DNA of 64,000 nt from Oharaeibacter diazotrophicus (GCF_004362745.1 NZ_SNXY01000006.1:1488001-1552000); one strand, 5' to 3'. Numbered from the stretch's first letter, positions 25,392-33,658 are shown. Program-made: numbers and translations. The notes: generated by a model from the sequence alone, not told the origin.

Positions 25392-26147
25392 TTAGTCGCG
25401 GTCGGCGGCCGGAACGGCTGCGGCCGGCGGCCGCACCGGGTCGAACAGGGAGAAGGCGACGAGGCCGAAGGCGAAGCCGCCGAGATGGGCCTCCCAGGCG
25501 ATCGGAGACTCCTCGCCCGCGAGCGTCACCACGCCGAGGCCGAACAGCAGGTTGCTCGCGATCCAGAGCACCAGGAACACCACCACCTGACGGTCCGCGA
25601 ACAGACGGCCGAGCGGCAGCGCCGGGGTCTCGAACACCCGGCGATCGCCGCGGCGGGCGGCGAGCGGGCCGCCGGCCTGGAACACGAAGCGCGCCGTCGC
25701 GGCCATCTGCCCCGAAATGGCACCCGAGGCGCCGATCACCGGCACCCAGGCGGCGGGGTGGGCGAGATAGAACACGCCGGCGCCGGCCGCCGCCGCCAGC
25801 GCGGAGAACACGAGGAAGCGGGCGGCGCCGAAGCGGCGCGCCAGCGCGCTGCCGAAGGCGGCGAGCCAGATCCCGTTCATCAGGAAGTGGCCCCAGTCGC
25901 CGTGGAGCAGCGCGTAGGTGAAGGGGGTCCAAAGGCCCGCGAGCGCGCCGCCGGGAAGCGACGCGGCCTCGGCCGAGCCGTCGTAGCGGCCCGGCACAAA
26001 GGCGAAACGGGCGAGGAGATCGAGGTCCTGGGCGTCGGTGAGCAGTTGCGTGCGCACGAGGTGGATCGCGGCCATCACGGCCAGGAGCGCGACCACGACG
26101 CCGGGCAGGTTCAGGGCCGGCTCGCGCCGCGGGGACAAGTCGCTCAT
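25392..26147 (-). CDS. Rhomboid-family intramembrane serine protease
   Basis: A 251-residue protein with six or seven membrane segments. The catalytic dyad is Ser141 in GASGAISG (GxSG motif) and His221 in EAHLGGFAFG; the conserved HGDWGHFLMNGIWL loop near residue 85 supplies the oxyanion-site residues. Rhomboids cleave single-span membrane proteins inside the bilayer. The large GDRRVFETPALPLGRLF cytoplasmic insert between TM segments is common in alphaproteobacterial homologues. The ATG is chosen from family length; a longer upstream frame is non-coding. A putative sRNA lies upstream on the same strand. Confidence 0.93.
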   Translation of the reverse strand: MSDLSPRREPALNLPGVVVALLAVMAAIHLVRTQLLTDAQDLDLLARFAFVPGRYDGSAEAASLPGGALAGLWTPFTYALLHGDWGHFLMNGIWLAAFGSALARRFGAARFLVFSALAAAAGAGVFYLAHPAAWVPVIGASGAISGQMAATARFVFQAGGPLAARRGDRRVFETPALPLGRLFADRQVVVFLVLWIASNLLFGLGVVTLAGEESPIAWEAHLGGFAFGLVAFSLFDPVRPPAAAVPAADRD

Positions 26148-26281
26148 CGCTTCGGGATCCGGCCGTGGCGTGTCGGGACAGGCGAGGACATAGGACGTCG
26201 GGGCGCCGCGGGCAACAAGGCCTTCGTCCGCCGGACGAATCGCCGCCGTGTCGGGGCGGGGCCGGGATGTCCCTTCGGGCG

Positions 26282-26317
26282 AAAAAAGAGCCCGGGCCGG
26301 AGACCGGCACCGGGCTC
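26282..26317 (-). terminator. Strong intrinsic terminator on the minus strand
   Basis: On the minus strand a GC-rich stem GAGCCCGG...CCGGGCTC with an inner GCCGG/CCGGC extension and a three-base loop is followed directly by TTTTTT. This is the clearest factor-independent terminator in the window. No protein gene ends just before it, so it marks the 3' end of a non-coding transcript. Confidence 0.85.
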
Positions 26318-26400
26318 GACGCCTCCCGAAGTTAACCTTCGGTGTCGCTGGAAGTCGTCGTCTCTGCTGTCTCGGAGAGCGAGTTCCCGTGGGTTTCATG
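26282..26400 (-). ncRNA. Putative small RNA ending at an intrinsic terminator
   Basis: The minus strand from about 26400 down to 26282 contains an inverted ACGGGAAC/GTTCCCGT pair at its 5' edge, a tight CCGAAG-GTTAA-CTTCGG hairpin near 26331-26347, an unpaired GGGAGGCG stretch and the terminator hairpin with six Us. The layout (5' stem, purine-rich single strand, Rho-independent terminator) is that of a trans-acting sRNA. A weak TTGCGC-17-CATCAT promoter could place the start near 26400. It is not assignable to a named family by eye. The alternative is a rhomboid leader attenuator, but the terminator precedes the rhomboid start by only ~135 bases. Confidence 0.6.
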
Positions 26401-26632
26401 ATGGGACGGGAACCGCCCCGGCGCAACGGCGACCCGCGATCAGGGTTAACGCGAAAGCCGCGGAAACCCGCCGATCCGCCACGAAGATGTGGACGAGGCT
26501 CCCCCTGGCACGCCTCCTGCTCCGAAGCCCCCGAGCGGTGCGCTAAGAGAGGCGTCGTGTGTCGAATTGGAATTCGGCACCGGGTCTGCCGACCGTTGCG
26601 CACGCGCCGGTACCGGGGTTCGGGGGCTGTCG

Positions 26633-27280
26633 ATGAAGCACGCCGTGACGAGGACGCTGTACGACTACTGGTCGCGCCTGCGCGGCGACCGCACGGCGCC
26701 GCGCCGGTTCGAGGTCGAGCCGGGCGACATCCGCCACATCCTCGGCGACACCTTCATCCTCGAGGCCGACGACCGCCTGACCTACAGCTTCCGCCTCGCC
26801 GGCACCCGGCTCTGCGCCGCCTACTGCCGCGAGCTCAAGGGCCGCAACCTGCTCGACATGTGGGTCGGCAAGGACCGCGAGGCGATCGCCTGCCTGCTCG
26901 CCGCCATCGTCGAGGACGGTGCCGCCGCCGTGGTCGGGCTCGAGGCCCAGAACGAGCGCGGCCAGACCGCGCCGGTCGAGATCATGATGCTGCCGCTGCA
27001 GCACGACGGCCCGCACCACACCCGCATCCTCGGCTGCTACGCGCCGCTGAAGACGCCCTACTGGTTCGGCACCCACCCGGTCGTGCGCCAGCCGATCCAG
27101 AGCCTCCGGCTGATCTGGCCCGACGAGCGCCCGAGCTTCCTGCGCACCGCCGAGGAGGCCGACCGCGCCGAGCGCCGCGGCGAGCCGCCGGCGATCGTGC
27201 GCGCCCAGGCCCGCCCCGCCGACGGCGGCCGACGCGTCGGCCACCTCCGCGTGATCGAGGGCGGCCGGGCCGACTCCTGA
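26633..27280 (+). CDS. PAS-domain protein (PAS_5/DUF1457 type)
   Basis: A 215-residue alphaproteobacterial PAS_5 protein. The pattern LYDYWSRLRGDRTAPRRFEVEPGDIRHILGDTFILE followed by YSFRLAGTRLCAAYCRELKGRNLLDMW is characteristic of the family. A beta-rich core with EIMMLPL and ILGCYAPL follows, then a basic, disordered tail. The family is widespread in Hyphomicrobiales; its ligand and partners are unknown. The gene is transcribed away from the sRNA. A 125-bp dispersed repeat begins exactly at its stop codon. Confidence 0.88.
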   Translation: MKHAVTRTLYDYWSRLRGDRTAPRRFEVEPGDIRHILGDTFILEADDRLTYSFRLAGTRLCAAYCRELKGRNLLDMWVGKDREAIACLLAAIVEDGAAAVVGLEAQNERGQTAPVEIMMLPLQHDGPHHTRILGCYAPLKTPYWFGTHPVVRQPIQSLRLIWPDERPSFLRTAEEADRAERRGEPPAIVRAQARPADGGRRVGHLRVIEGGRADS

Positions 27281-27405
27281 TACCGAGCTCGCAAAGTTCC
27301 GACCCGTGGTCGGAGCGTTGCGGGCGAGAAGCGCCCGACCGGGCGCCGGCTGAAAGGCCGAGACCTCGCAAAGTCCCGACGAGTCGGGACTTTGCGAGAC
27401 AGGTA
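27281..27405. repeat. Dispersed 125-bp intergenic repeat, copy 1
   Basis: This copy is about 88% identical by eye to the copy at 55708-55832. Both start right after a TGA stop codon with T(A/G)CCGAGC and end at a perfect 16-bp inverted repeat (here arms 27365-27380 and 27383-27398). The middle holds smaller hairpins (CCGACCCGTGGTCGG and GGGCGAGAAGCGCCC). There is no T-run after the final hairpin. The frames through it are open on both strands but not protein-like. Confidence 0.85.
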
Positions 27406-27513
27406 TGAGCGCGGCGTTCGTGAAGGCCGCGGGCGGGCGGTCAACCTTTTCTTAGTCGTGTCCACCTAGGCTGACCTCGGGGGGATCCGGAAGGATCCAC
27501 ACGTCGGGCGGGC

Positions 27514-28134
27514 ATGCGCATGAACCAGGAACCGGAAACGCCGAAGCGCGAACGCCGCCTGCCCAAGCCGGAGCGCCGCCGCTTCCAGCGCGTCAGGATC
27601 AACGTGCTCGGCCGCTTCATGCTGCCGAACCGCTCCGAGTATCCCTGCCAGGTCGTCGACATGTCGCCGGGCGGCGCCGCGCTGATGACGCCGGTGTCCG
27701 GCGAGATCGGCCAGCGCATCGTCGCCTATCTCGACCACGTCGGCCGCATCGAGGGCGAGATCACCCGCGTGTTCGAGGGCGGCTTCGCGATGTCGGTCAA
27801 CGCGACCGCCCGCAAGCGCGACAAGCTCGCCGCCCAGTTGACCTGGCTCGCCAACCGCAACGTCCTCAACCTGCCCGAGGACCGCCGCCACGAGCGCATG
27901 ACGCCGCGCGTGCCCTTCTCCAACGTCGTGCTGCCGGACGGCCGCGAGATGCGCTGCCGCATCATCGACGTCTCGATGTCCGGCGCCGCCATCGCCCTCG
28001 ACGTCCGCCCCGCCCTCGGCACCGCCATCACCCTCGGCCGCATGCGCGCCCGCGTGGTCCGCCATTTCGACGAGGGCGTCGCCGTCGAGTTCGCGATGAT
28101 GCAGACCGAGGACATGATCCAGAACAATCTCTGA
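27514..28134 (+). CDS. Tandem PilZ-domain protein (c-di-GMP binding)
   Basis: A 206-residue protein with two PilZ domains. The first starts at RRFQRVRINVLG (residues ~24-35) with VDMSPGGAAL; the second at RRHERMTPRVPF (~125-136) with IDVSMSGAAI. RxxxR plus D/NxSxxG are the c-di-GMP contacts, and both domains keep an S..G pair. It likely acts as a cytoplasmic effector of motility, adhesion or polysaccharide output. An intrinsic terminator follows, so it is a single-gene unit. The neighbour to the right is a LapG-like periplasmic peptidase, another c-di-GMP-controlled family. Confidence 0.9.
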   Translation: MRMNQEPETPKRERRLPKPERRRFQRVRINVLGRFMLPNRSEYPCQVVDMSPGGAALMTPVSGEIGQRIVAYLDHVGRIEGEITRVFEGGFAMSVNATARKRDKLAAQLTWLANRNVLNLPEDRRHERMTPRVPFSNVVLPDGREMRCRIIDVSMSGAAIALDVRPALGTAITLGRMRARVVRHFDEGVAVEFAMMQTEDMIQNNL

Positions 28135-28178
28135 CCGACGGCGGCGTCCGCCGCCACTCCCGTTCCGTTCCGTCCGAG

Positions 28179-28203
28179 CCCCGGCCCCCAAGGCCGGGGT
28201 TTT
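28179..28203 (+). terminator. Intrinsic terminator after the PilZ gene
   Basis: An 8-bp CCCCGGCC/GGCCGGGG stem with a short CCCAA loop is followed by TTTT, 45 bases after the PilZ stop. Confidence 0.8.
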
Positions 28204-28327
28204 CGCGTTTCGGCTCGCGAATCCCGGATTCCCGGGACGATCGTTCGATTTTTAACGATTTCGTCGGCAAGACCTTAAAGTAAATTTTCTCCGAATTCAG
28301 GCTTCGGTAGAATTAACGGAGGGTGGT

Positions 28328-28371
28328 TTTGAAGTCGGAGTTTTGATTTCTGCATTTCACGCGACTTCAAA
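28328..28371. promoter_or_regulatory. Inverted repeat in an AT-richer leader, possible operator
   Basis: Perfect 9-bp arms TTTGAAGTC (28328-28336) and GACTTCAAA (28363-28371) sit 46 bases upstream of the peptidase start, in the least GC-rich stretch of the area (28240-28385). The 26-base spacing suits either a regulator site or an RNA hairpin. Confidence 0.4.
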
Positions 28372-28416
28372 TCGAATGTGACATCTTCGTGGCGTGGACA
28401 GGGAGACGTCACGACG

Positions 28417-29022
28417 ATGCAAATGATCGCGACGCTTACGAAGTACTTCACGGCGGCAACGCTGGCGGTCGTTCTCGGGACGTCCTTCGCGGCGGCCGCG
28501 CCGATGCGCGTGACCGGCCCGAGCGCCCCGCCGCTCGGTCACGTCCAGTTCTGCGCCGCCCATCCGGACGACTGCGGCGTCTACGACAAGCCGAACCAGA
28601 TGGTCCGGCTGACCGACGCGGTCTGGGCCCGCCTCAACCAGCTCAACGAGGCGGTCAACGCCGCGGTGCTGCCGGCGACCGACCTGCAGATCTACGGCGT
28701 GCTCGAGCGCTGGGACTATCCGAAATTCGTCGGCGACTGCGAGGACTACGCCCTCGAGAAGCGCCGCGAGCTGATCGCCGCCGGCTGGCCGGCGAGCGCG
28801 CTCCTGATGACCGTCGTCAAGGACGAGGCCGGCGACGGCCACGCCGTGCTGACCGTGCGCACCGACCGCGGCGAGTTCATCCTCGACAACAAGACCGACG
28901 CGATCGAGCTGTGGAGCCACACGCCCTACCGCTACCTCAAGCGCCAGTCGACCCGCGACGCCGCCGCCTGGGACCAGATCGAGGACGGCCGCGACGTGCT
29001 GGTCGGCAGCACGCGCAACTGA
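28417..29022 (+). CDS. Transglutaminase-like cysteine peptidase (BTLCP, LapG-like)
   Basis: A 201-residue exported peptidase. A signal peptide (residues 1-28, ending AAAA) precedes a papain-like catalytic triad: Cys108 in GDCEDYA, His142 in GDGHAVLTV and Asp157 in LDNKTD. The BTLCP family includes LapG, a periplasmic protease that releases surface adhesins and is held in check by the c-di-GMP receptor LapD. No LapD gene is in the window, so that link is inference. Upstream lies an AT-rich leader with an inverted repeat. Confidence 0.9.
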   Translation: MQMIATLTKYFTAATLAVVLGTSFAAAAPMRVTGPSAPPLGHVQFCAAHPDDCGVYDKPNQMVRLTDAVWARLNQLNEAVNAAVLPATDLQIYGVLERWDYPKFVGDCEDYALEKRRELIAAGWPASALLMTVVKDEAGDGHAVLTVRTDRGEFILDNKTDAIELWSHTPYRYLKRQSTRDAAAWDQIEDGRDVLVGSTRN

Positions 29023-29153
29023 CGAACAGCCGGGGCCTCCCGCGGCCCGGCGCGAGCGTCCGCACCGGGAGAGCCCGGCGCCTCCCCGTCGGACCGGTTT
29101 CGGCCCGATCGTGACGTGAACACCCGCCCCCGGGGCGACCGGCCCCGCCCCGC

Positions 29154-29684
29154 TCAGCCGACCGGCTTCAGCCCCTTGGCGAAGCGGGCGGCGTTGGCGG
29201 TGTAGCGGGTCGCGGAGGCCTTCAGCTTCTCCACCGCCGCCTCGTCGAGGCTGCGCACCACCTTCGCCGGCGATCCGACGATCAGCGAGTTCGGCGGGAA
29301 GGTCTTGCCCTCGGTGACCAGCGCCCCGGCGCCGACCAACGAGCCGGGGCCGATCACCGCCCCGTTCAGCACGATCGCGCCCATGCCGATCAGCGCGCCG
29401 TCGCCGATGGTGCAGCCGTGCAGGATGGCGCGGTGGCCGATGGTGCAGTCGCGCCCCACCGTCACCGGGAAGCCCGGGTCGGTGTGCACCATCACGTGTT
29501 CCTGGAGATTGGTGCCGGCACCGATGACGATCGGCTCGTTGTCGCCGCGCAACACCGCCCCGAACCAGACGCCGACCCCGGCCCCGAGTTCGACCTTCCC
29601 GATCACCGAGGCGTCCGGCGCCACCCACACCGAGCCGTCGTCGGCGATCGCGGGCACGTGGTCGTCGAGGGCGTAGATCGGCAT
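29154..29684 (-). CDS. Gamma-class carbonic anhydrase family protein
   Basis: A 176-residue left-handed beta-helix protein with hexapeptide repeats. Segments [28 protein letters not shown] and [21 protein letters not shown] contain the histidines that bind the metal in gamma carbonic anhydrases (HVMVH and GHRAILH). The short C-terminal helix with KLKASATRY follows. Such proteins occur as stand-alone enzymes (YrdA/CaiE-like) of uncertain activity. The ATG with GGAG 6 bases upstream is preferred over a start four codons earlier. Confidence 0.93.
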   Translation of the reverse strand: MPIYALDDHVPAIADDGSVWVAPDASVIGKVELGAGVGVWFGAVLRGDNEPIVIGAGTNLQEHVMVHTDPGFPVTVGRDCTIGHRAILHGCTIGDGALIGMGAIVLNGAVIGPGSLVGAGALVTEGKTFPPNSLIVGSPAKVVRSLDEAAVEKLKASATRYTANAARFAKGLKPVG

Positions 29685-29772
29685 GGCGCACTCCATCGGG
29701 TCGCCCCGACGCTATCCCCCGCTCCGCCCCCGCGCCATGCGACTTCGGTGCACGGGGCCCTTCGTCGCCCCG

Positions 29773-30099
29773 TCAGAGGCTGTTTCCGAGGGCGAGGGCG
29801 AACTGCATCACGACGGTGCCCGAACACAGGCTCCACGCCCCGGCGATCGCCGTGGAGGCGACCAGCCAGCCGCCGTGGCGGCGCTCGATCATCCGGCCGC
29901 GGACGGCGTTGCGCATCAGCACCGCGGGACCGGCGAACATCAGCAGGATGATCGTGGCCAGCCCCATCAGCAGGCGGTCGTCGCCGAGGTCGAAGCGCAC
30001 CGGCTGCGCCGTGACCAATTGGTAGGCCGAGGCCAGGATGCCGGCGCTGACGAACCCGGTGGCGATCAGGAAGGAGGAGATGACGAGGTCGGACGACAC
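29773..30099 (-). CDS. Small hypothetical membrane protein, GTG start
   Basis: A 108-residue protein with three predicted membrane helices (about residues 5-22, 40-58 and 75-95). An ERRHGGW motif follows the second helix. It is not recognised. The GTG start at 30099 gives a product that begins directly with VSSDLVISSFLIATG; the longer in-frame extension is intergenic DNA. GGAG is ~12 bases upstream, slightly far. The gene is divergent from the TTG-start membrane protein at 30277. Confidence 0.65.
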   Translation of the reverse strand: MSSDLVISSFLIATGFVSAGILASAYQLVTAQPVRFDLGDDRLLMGLATIILLMFAGPAVLMRNAVRGRMIERRHGGWLVASTAIAGAWSLCSGTVVMQFALALGNSL

Positions 30100-30276
30100 G
30101 GCCTTTAACGCTCCGTTAACCGAGATCCGAAATGAAACGGTGTGGGTGATCTCGTTTACGGATTCGCAAAGCTCGGGCCGCCGTGCCGGAGCCCGCGAAT
30201 GCGGGGGTTCCGGGATCGGTCGCATGCCGCCCGCCCAAGGTCGGGACGGTCCGGCGTCTCATAGTGGGAGGGGTCG

Positions 30277-31029
30277 TTGGCTCGCTACGCCGCGTCCGTT
30301 GAGGACGACCTCGTGTTCCAGGCGGTGCGCCGCCCGGCCAAGCGCGCGAGCGCGACCGCCTGGGCGCTGCGCGTCGCCACCTCCTGCGTCATCGTCGCCG
30401 GCGGCCTCGTGCTCGCCGACATCGTGATCGGCTGGACCCGCACGGTCGCCGACATCGAGGGCCGCGTCACCGATCCGACGCCGATCGCCACCTTCGTCGG
30501 CGACCAGCGGCTGACGATCCCGGCCAACATGTTCCGCTTCGAGAACCAGCGCGTCGTCGGCCCGCAGGACCACGTCGAACTCGCGGTGTCCTGGCCGGCC
30601 TTCGCCGGCTTCACCGCCGAGAGCCGCGCCGCCTTCCTCGACGGCTCGGCCGACGCGCCCGTGGTGTTCCTCACCATCCGCAAGCGCGACACCGCCACCG
30701 ACAGCGCCGGCCGCGTCGCCAACGTCTACCAGCACTTCTTCGAGAATACCGCCCTCGCCGCCCCCGACGGCCTCGTCGGACACCGCCTCGGCGAGGATTC
30801 CGGCCTCGCCGGCGAGGAGGTCTACTACGAGGCCGGCTCGACGCGGCCCTTCACCACCCACTGCCTCGCGCCCGACGGCAGCGGCTATCCCGCGCCCTGC
30901 CTCACCGAGATCCACGCCGGCTCCGACCTCTCGGTCCAGATCCGCTTCCGCAAGGGCCTGCTGCCGCACTGGCGCGGCATCGCCGAGGGCGTGCGCGGCC
31001 TCCTGCTCTCCTTCGGCGTAACGGCCTGA
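30277..31029 (+). CDS. Hypothetical single-span membrane protein with large periplasmic domain, TTG start
   Basis: A 250-residue protein not recognised by family. A short cytoplasmic part (residues 1-28) is followed by one membrane helix (~30-50) and a ~200-residue extracytoplasmic domain rich in beta strands, with two cysteines (THCLAPDG and APCLTE) that could pair. The TTG start is chosen for the strong GGGAGGGG 3-10 bases upstream and because translation then starts just before the helix. A good bidirectional hairpin follows. The orthology of similar Hyphomicrobiales proteins is unknown to me. Confidence 0.72.
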   Translation: MARYAASVEDDLVFQAVRRPAKRASATAWALRVATSCVIVAGGLVLADIVIGWTRTVADIEGRVTDPTPIATFVGDQRLTIPANMFRFENQRVVGPQDHVELAVSWPAFAGFTAESRAAFLDGSADAPVVFLTIRKRDTATDSAGRVANVYQHFFENTALAAPDGLVGHRLGEDSGLAGEEVYYEAGSTRPFTTHCLAPDGSGYPAPCLTEIHAGSDLSVQIRFRKGLLPHWRGIAEGVRGLLLSFGVTA

Positions 31030-31044
31030 TCCCCCGAAACGCGC

Positions 31045-31076
31045 GCGGGCGGCGGACCGTCCGATCCGCCGCCCGC
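31045..31076. terminator. Bidirectional hairpin between convergent genes
   Basis: A perfect 12-bp stem GCGGGCGGCGGA/TCCGCCGCCCGC with an 8-base loop lies 16 bases after the plus-strand gene and 30 bases after the end of the minus-strand DUF3126 gene. It lacks T-runs, but its position suggests a shared transcript end. Confidence 0.6.
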
Positions 31077-31105
31077 CGCGATGGGGTCGATCCGCTCCGT
31101 GGGGA

Positions 31106-31318
31106 TCAGTCCTCGAGGTCCATCCCCAGGATGGCCATCTGGAAGTTGTAGGACTTCTCGTCGTCCTCGTCGTCCTCGAAGACGACGCCGATGAACTCCT
31201 CGCCGACGTAGACCTCGGCCGAGTCGGTCTTGCGCGGGCGCGCCTTCACCGTGATCGTCGGCGATCCGAGGCTGCGCCGGAGATAGCGCTCGATCTTGTT
31301 GAGTTCGTCCTTGGTCAC
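31106..31318 (-). CDS. DUF3126 family protein
   Basis: A 70-residue alphaproteobacterial protein. TKDELNKIERYLRRSLG, KARPRKTDSAEVYVGEEFIGVVFEDDEDDEKSYNFQMAILG are hallmark DUF3126 segments; each is visible in that order. Function is not established. The GTG start is preferred because GGAGGAAG lies 5 bases upstream and matches family length. The gene follows cysE on the same strand with ~140 bases between, an arrangement often kept in Hyphomicrobiales. Confidence 0.93.
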   Translation of the reverse strand: MTKDELNKIERYLRRSLGSPTITVKARPRKTDSAEVYVGEEFIGVVFEDDEDDEKSYNFQMAILGMDLED

Positions 31319-31456
31319 GGCCTTCCTCCGGGTTGGGTCGCGGTCTTCTGGCACGGACCGCGGCGCGATGGAACCCGCCATCGGCCGGCGCCCCGAGGAA
31401 GCGGTGGGAATCGCCCCGCCCTCTCCCGGCGGCTGCCGGGAGCGGCGGGGACGGCG

Positions 31457-32290
31457 TCAGATCGCCTGACCGGCGTCCGGGAAGGTCTGCCGCATCGAGC
31501 GCGCCGGATCGGCGCAGCCGGCCTCGCCGATCACCCGGGCCGGCACGCCCGCCACCGTGGTGCAGGGCGGCACCGGCTTCAGCACCACCGAGCCGGCGGC
31601 GACGCGCGAGCAGCGGCCGACCTCGATGTTCCCGAGGATCTTGGCGCCGGCGCCGATCAGCACGCCGTGGCGGATCTTCGGGTGGCGGTCGCCGGTCTCC
31701 TTGCCGGTGCCGCCGAGGGTGACGCCCTGCAGGATCGAGACGTCGTCCTCCACCACAGCGGTCTCGCCGATGACGATGCCGGTGGCGTGGTCGAAGAACA
31801 GGCCACGGCCGAGCCGGGCGGCCGGGTTGATGTCGGTCTGGAACACCTCCGACGACCGGCTCTGCAGGTACATCGCGAAGTCCTTGCGGCCCTTGGCGAG
31901 CAGCCAGTGCGCCAACCGGTGGGTCTGGATCGCGTGGAAGCCCTTGAAGTAGAGCACCGGCTCCAGCATGCGGTCGCAGGCGGGGTCACGGTCGAACACC
32001 GCGGCGATGTCGCTGCGGAACGCCTCGCCGATGGCGGGATCGTCGGCCAGCGCCTCGGAATAGGCGCGGCGGATCGCCGTCGACGGCACCGCCTCGTTGC
32101 CGAGCCGGTCGGCGACGCGCTGCACCACCGCCTCCTCGAGGCGCGGCTGGTCGATCACGGTGGCGTGCAGGAAGCCGCCGAAGGCCGGCTCGCGCTCGAT
32201 CGCCTGACGCGCCTCCTCGCAGATGCGCTGCCACACCGGGTCGACGGTTTCGAGCGCACGCGTGGGAGCGGCCTTCACGGGGAGGGTCAT
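31457..32290 (-). CDS. cysE: Serine O-acetyltransferase
   Basis: A 277-residue enzyme that makes O-acetylserine from serine and acetyl-CoA, the first step of cysteine synthesis. The N-terminal helical SATase domain (EEARQAIEREPAF ... DRDPACDRMLEPVLYFKGFHAIQTHRLAHWL) precedes the left-handed beta-helix with FDHATGIVIGETAVVEDDVSIL, HPKIRHGVLIGAGAKILG and the catalytic His in FDHATG/DRHPKI. The tail ends in a terminal isoleucine, as cysteine-synthase-binding CysE proteins do. GGGAGG sits close to the ATG. Confidence 0.96.
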   Translation of the reverse strand: MTLPVKAAPTRALETVDPVWQRICEEARQAIEREPAFGGFLHATVIDQPRLEEAVVQRVADRLGNEAVPSTAIRRAYSEALADDPAIGEAFRSDIAAVFDRDPACDRMLEPVLYFKGFHAIQTHRLAHWLLAKGRKDFAMYLQSRSSEVFQTDINPAARLGRGLFFDHATGIVIGETAVVEDDVSILQGVTLGGTGKETGDRHPKIRHGVLIGAGAKILGNIEVGRCSRVAAGSVVLKPVPPCTTVAGVPARVIGEAGCADPARSMRQTFPDAGQAI

Positions 32291-32478
32291 GGGGGTGCCG
32301 GGTCCTCGAGGTCGGGTGCGGGTCTCGCGCCCGCGGTGGGGCGCCCCGCCGCCCCCGCCTCCGACGAAGGGAGCGTGGCCGGCCGGGCATCCAGGGGCTA
32401 AGGATAGAGCCCCGCGGCACGCCTGAAAAGCGCTCCGGGGAATGACGTTTCCGAGATCGCCTCCAGGAGGGTGAACAG

Positions 32479-33288
32479 ATGCGCAAGACGCGCGCCGCGA
32501 CGGCCCCCGAAGGTCGGATCACCGTCGACGTGATCGGCGGTCTCGGCCGCATCGGCATCGACAACCCGGGCCGCCACAACGCGCTCTCGCTGGCCATGTG
32601 GCAGGCGATCCCGGAAGCCGTCGCCACGCTGGAGGCCGCCGAGGACGTCCGCGTCGTCGTGCTGACGGGCTCGGAGGGCGGCGCCTTTGCCTCCGGCGCC
32701 GACATCACCGAATTCGACGTGGTGCGCGCCGACGCCGCCACCTCGGCCAGCTACGAGGCCGCCAACGCCGCCGCCTTCGCCGCCCTGCGCCGGGCCGAGA
32801 AGCCGACGGTCGCCGTGATCCGCCGCTTCTGCATGGGCGGCGGCGTCGGGCTCGCCGCCGCCTGCGACATCCGCATCGCCGCCGACGACGCCGTCTTCGC
32901 CATTCCCGCCGCCCGGCTCGGCCTCGCCTACCCGCCCGAGGCGGTCGCCGACATCGTCGCGCTGATCGGCCCCTCGCGCGCCAAGGACCTGTTCTACACC
33001 GCCAAGCGCATCGACGCCGCCACCGCGCTCCGGATCGGCCTCGTCGACGAACTCGTCCGCGACGACGAACTCGAGGCCGCCGCCGTCGCCTACGTTGCCC
33101 GCGTGTCGGCGCTGGCGCCGATGACCCAGCGCGCCGTCAAGGCCGCCATCGACGCCGCCGTCGGCAGCGCGGCCGGCGACTGGGGCCGCGCCCGCGAACT
33201 CGCCGAGCTCTGCTTCGAGAGCCAGGACTACGCCGAGGGCCGTGCCGCCTTCCGCGAGAAGCGCGAGCCGGTCTTCACCGGCCGCTGA
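32479..33288 (+). CDS. Enoyl-CoA hydratase/isomerase family protein
   Basis: A 269-residue crotonase-fold protein. The oxyanion-hole segments are GGAFASGADITEF (residues ~70-82) and MGGGVGLAAACDIRIA (~118-133). In the usual hydratase, catalytic Glu residues follow at GGGxGLAxxxDxxxA and PEAxLGxxPxxG; here the second reads PAARLGLAYPPE, so the second glutamate is replaced by Ala/Arg, which argues for another reaction such as isomerase or decarboxylase. Substrate unknown. GGAGG 9 bases upstream supports the ATG. It is divergent from cysE. Confidence 0.88.
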   Translation: MRKTRAATAPEGRITVDVIGGLGRIGIDNPGRHNALSLAMWQAIPEAVATLEAAEDVRVVVLTGSEGGAFASGADITEFDVVRADAATSASYEAANAAAFAALRRAEKPTVAVIRRFCMGGGVGLAAACDIRIAADDAVFAIPAARLGLAYPPEAVADIVALIGPSRAKDLFYTAKRIDAATALRIGLVDELVRDDELEAAAVAYVARVSALAPMTQRAVKAAIDAAVGSAAGDWGRARELAELCFESQDYAEGRAAFREKREPVFTGR

Positions 33289-33658
33289 CCCCCGCTGCGC
33301 CCCGCGCGGACGACCTGCCCGATTTTCGCGCTTGCCCGCATCGGCCGGCTCTGATTCCTTGTCGGCCGCGCCGACGTGCCTGCCGCGCCGGCGTTGCCGT
33401 TCCAGCGGAAGGGCAACCACCTCGCGCAAGGATTCAAGCGCGCGAAGGGCTTCTCGCACGATCTGCGATATGCCCTACAAACTATTGATTCGAAATGTCG
33501 ATTCGCCGCCGGCTCAAGTTCCGGCGGAGAGCCCGCGCGCACCCTCGGGCGTTCTCCGCCGCCGCGCGAATCCGCACGCCGAGCAGCCGGGGGAACCTCG
33601 CGATTCCCGCCGCGGCCGACGTTGACGTGGAGGATTCGGGGACGTCGAGGATGCGGGA
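33289..33658. other. Gene-free stretch between convergent genes
   Basis: No gene recognised. The centre (33460-33510) is less GC-rich than average. No convincing terminator was found for either flanking gene. Confidence 0.55.

Noticed and set aside
31427-31446. Hairpin CTCCCGGC/GCCGGGAG near the cysE end as a terminator
   Set aside because: Short, no T-run, and GC-rich palindromes of this size are common by chance here.
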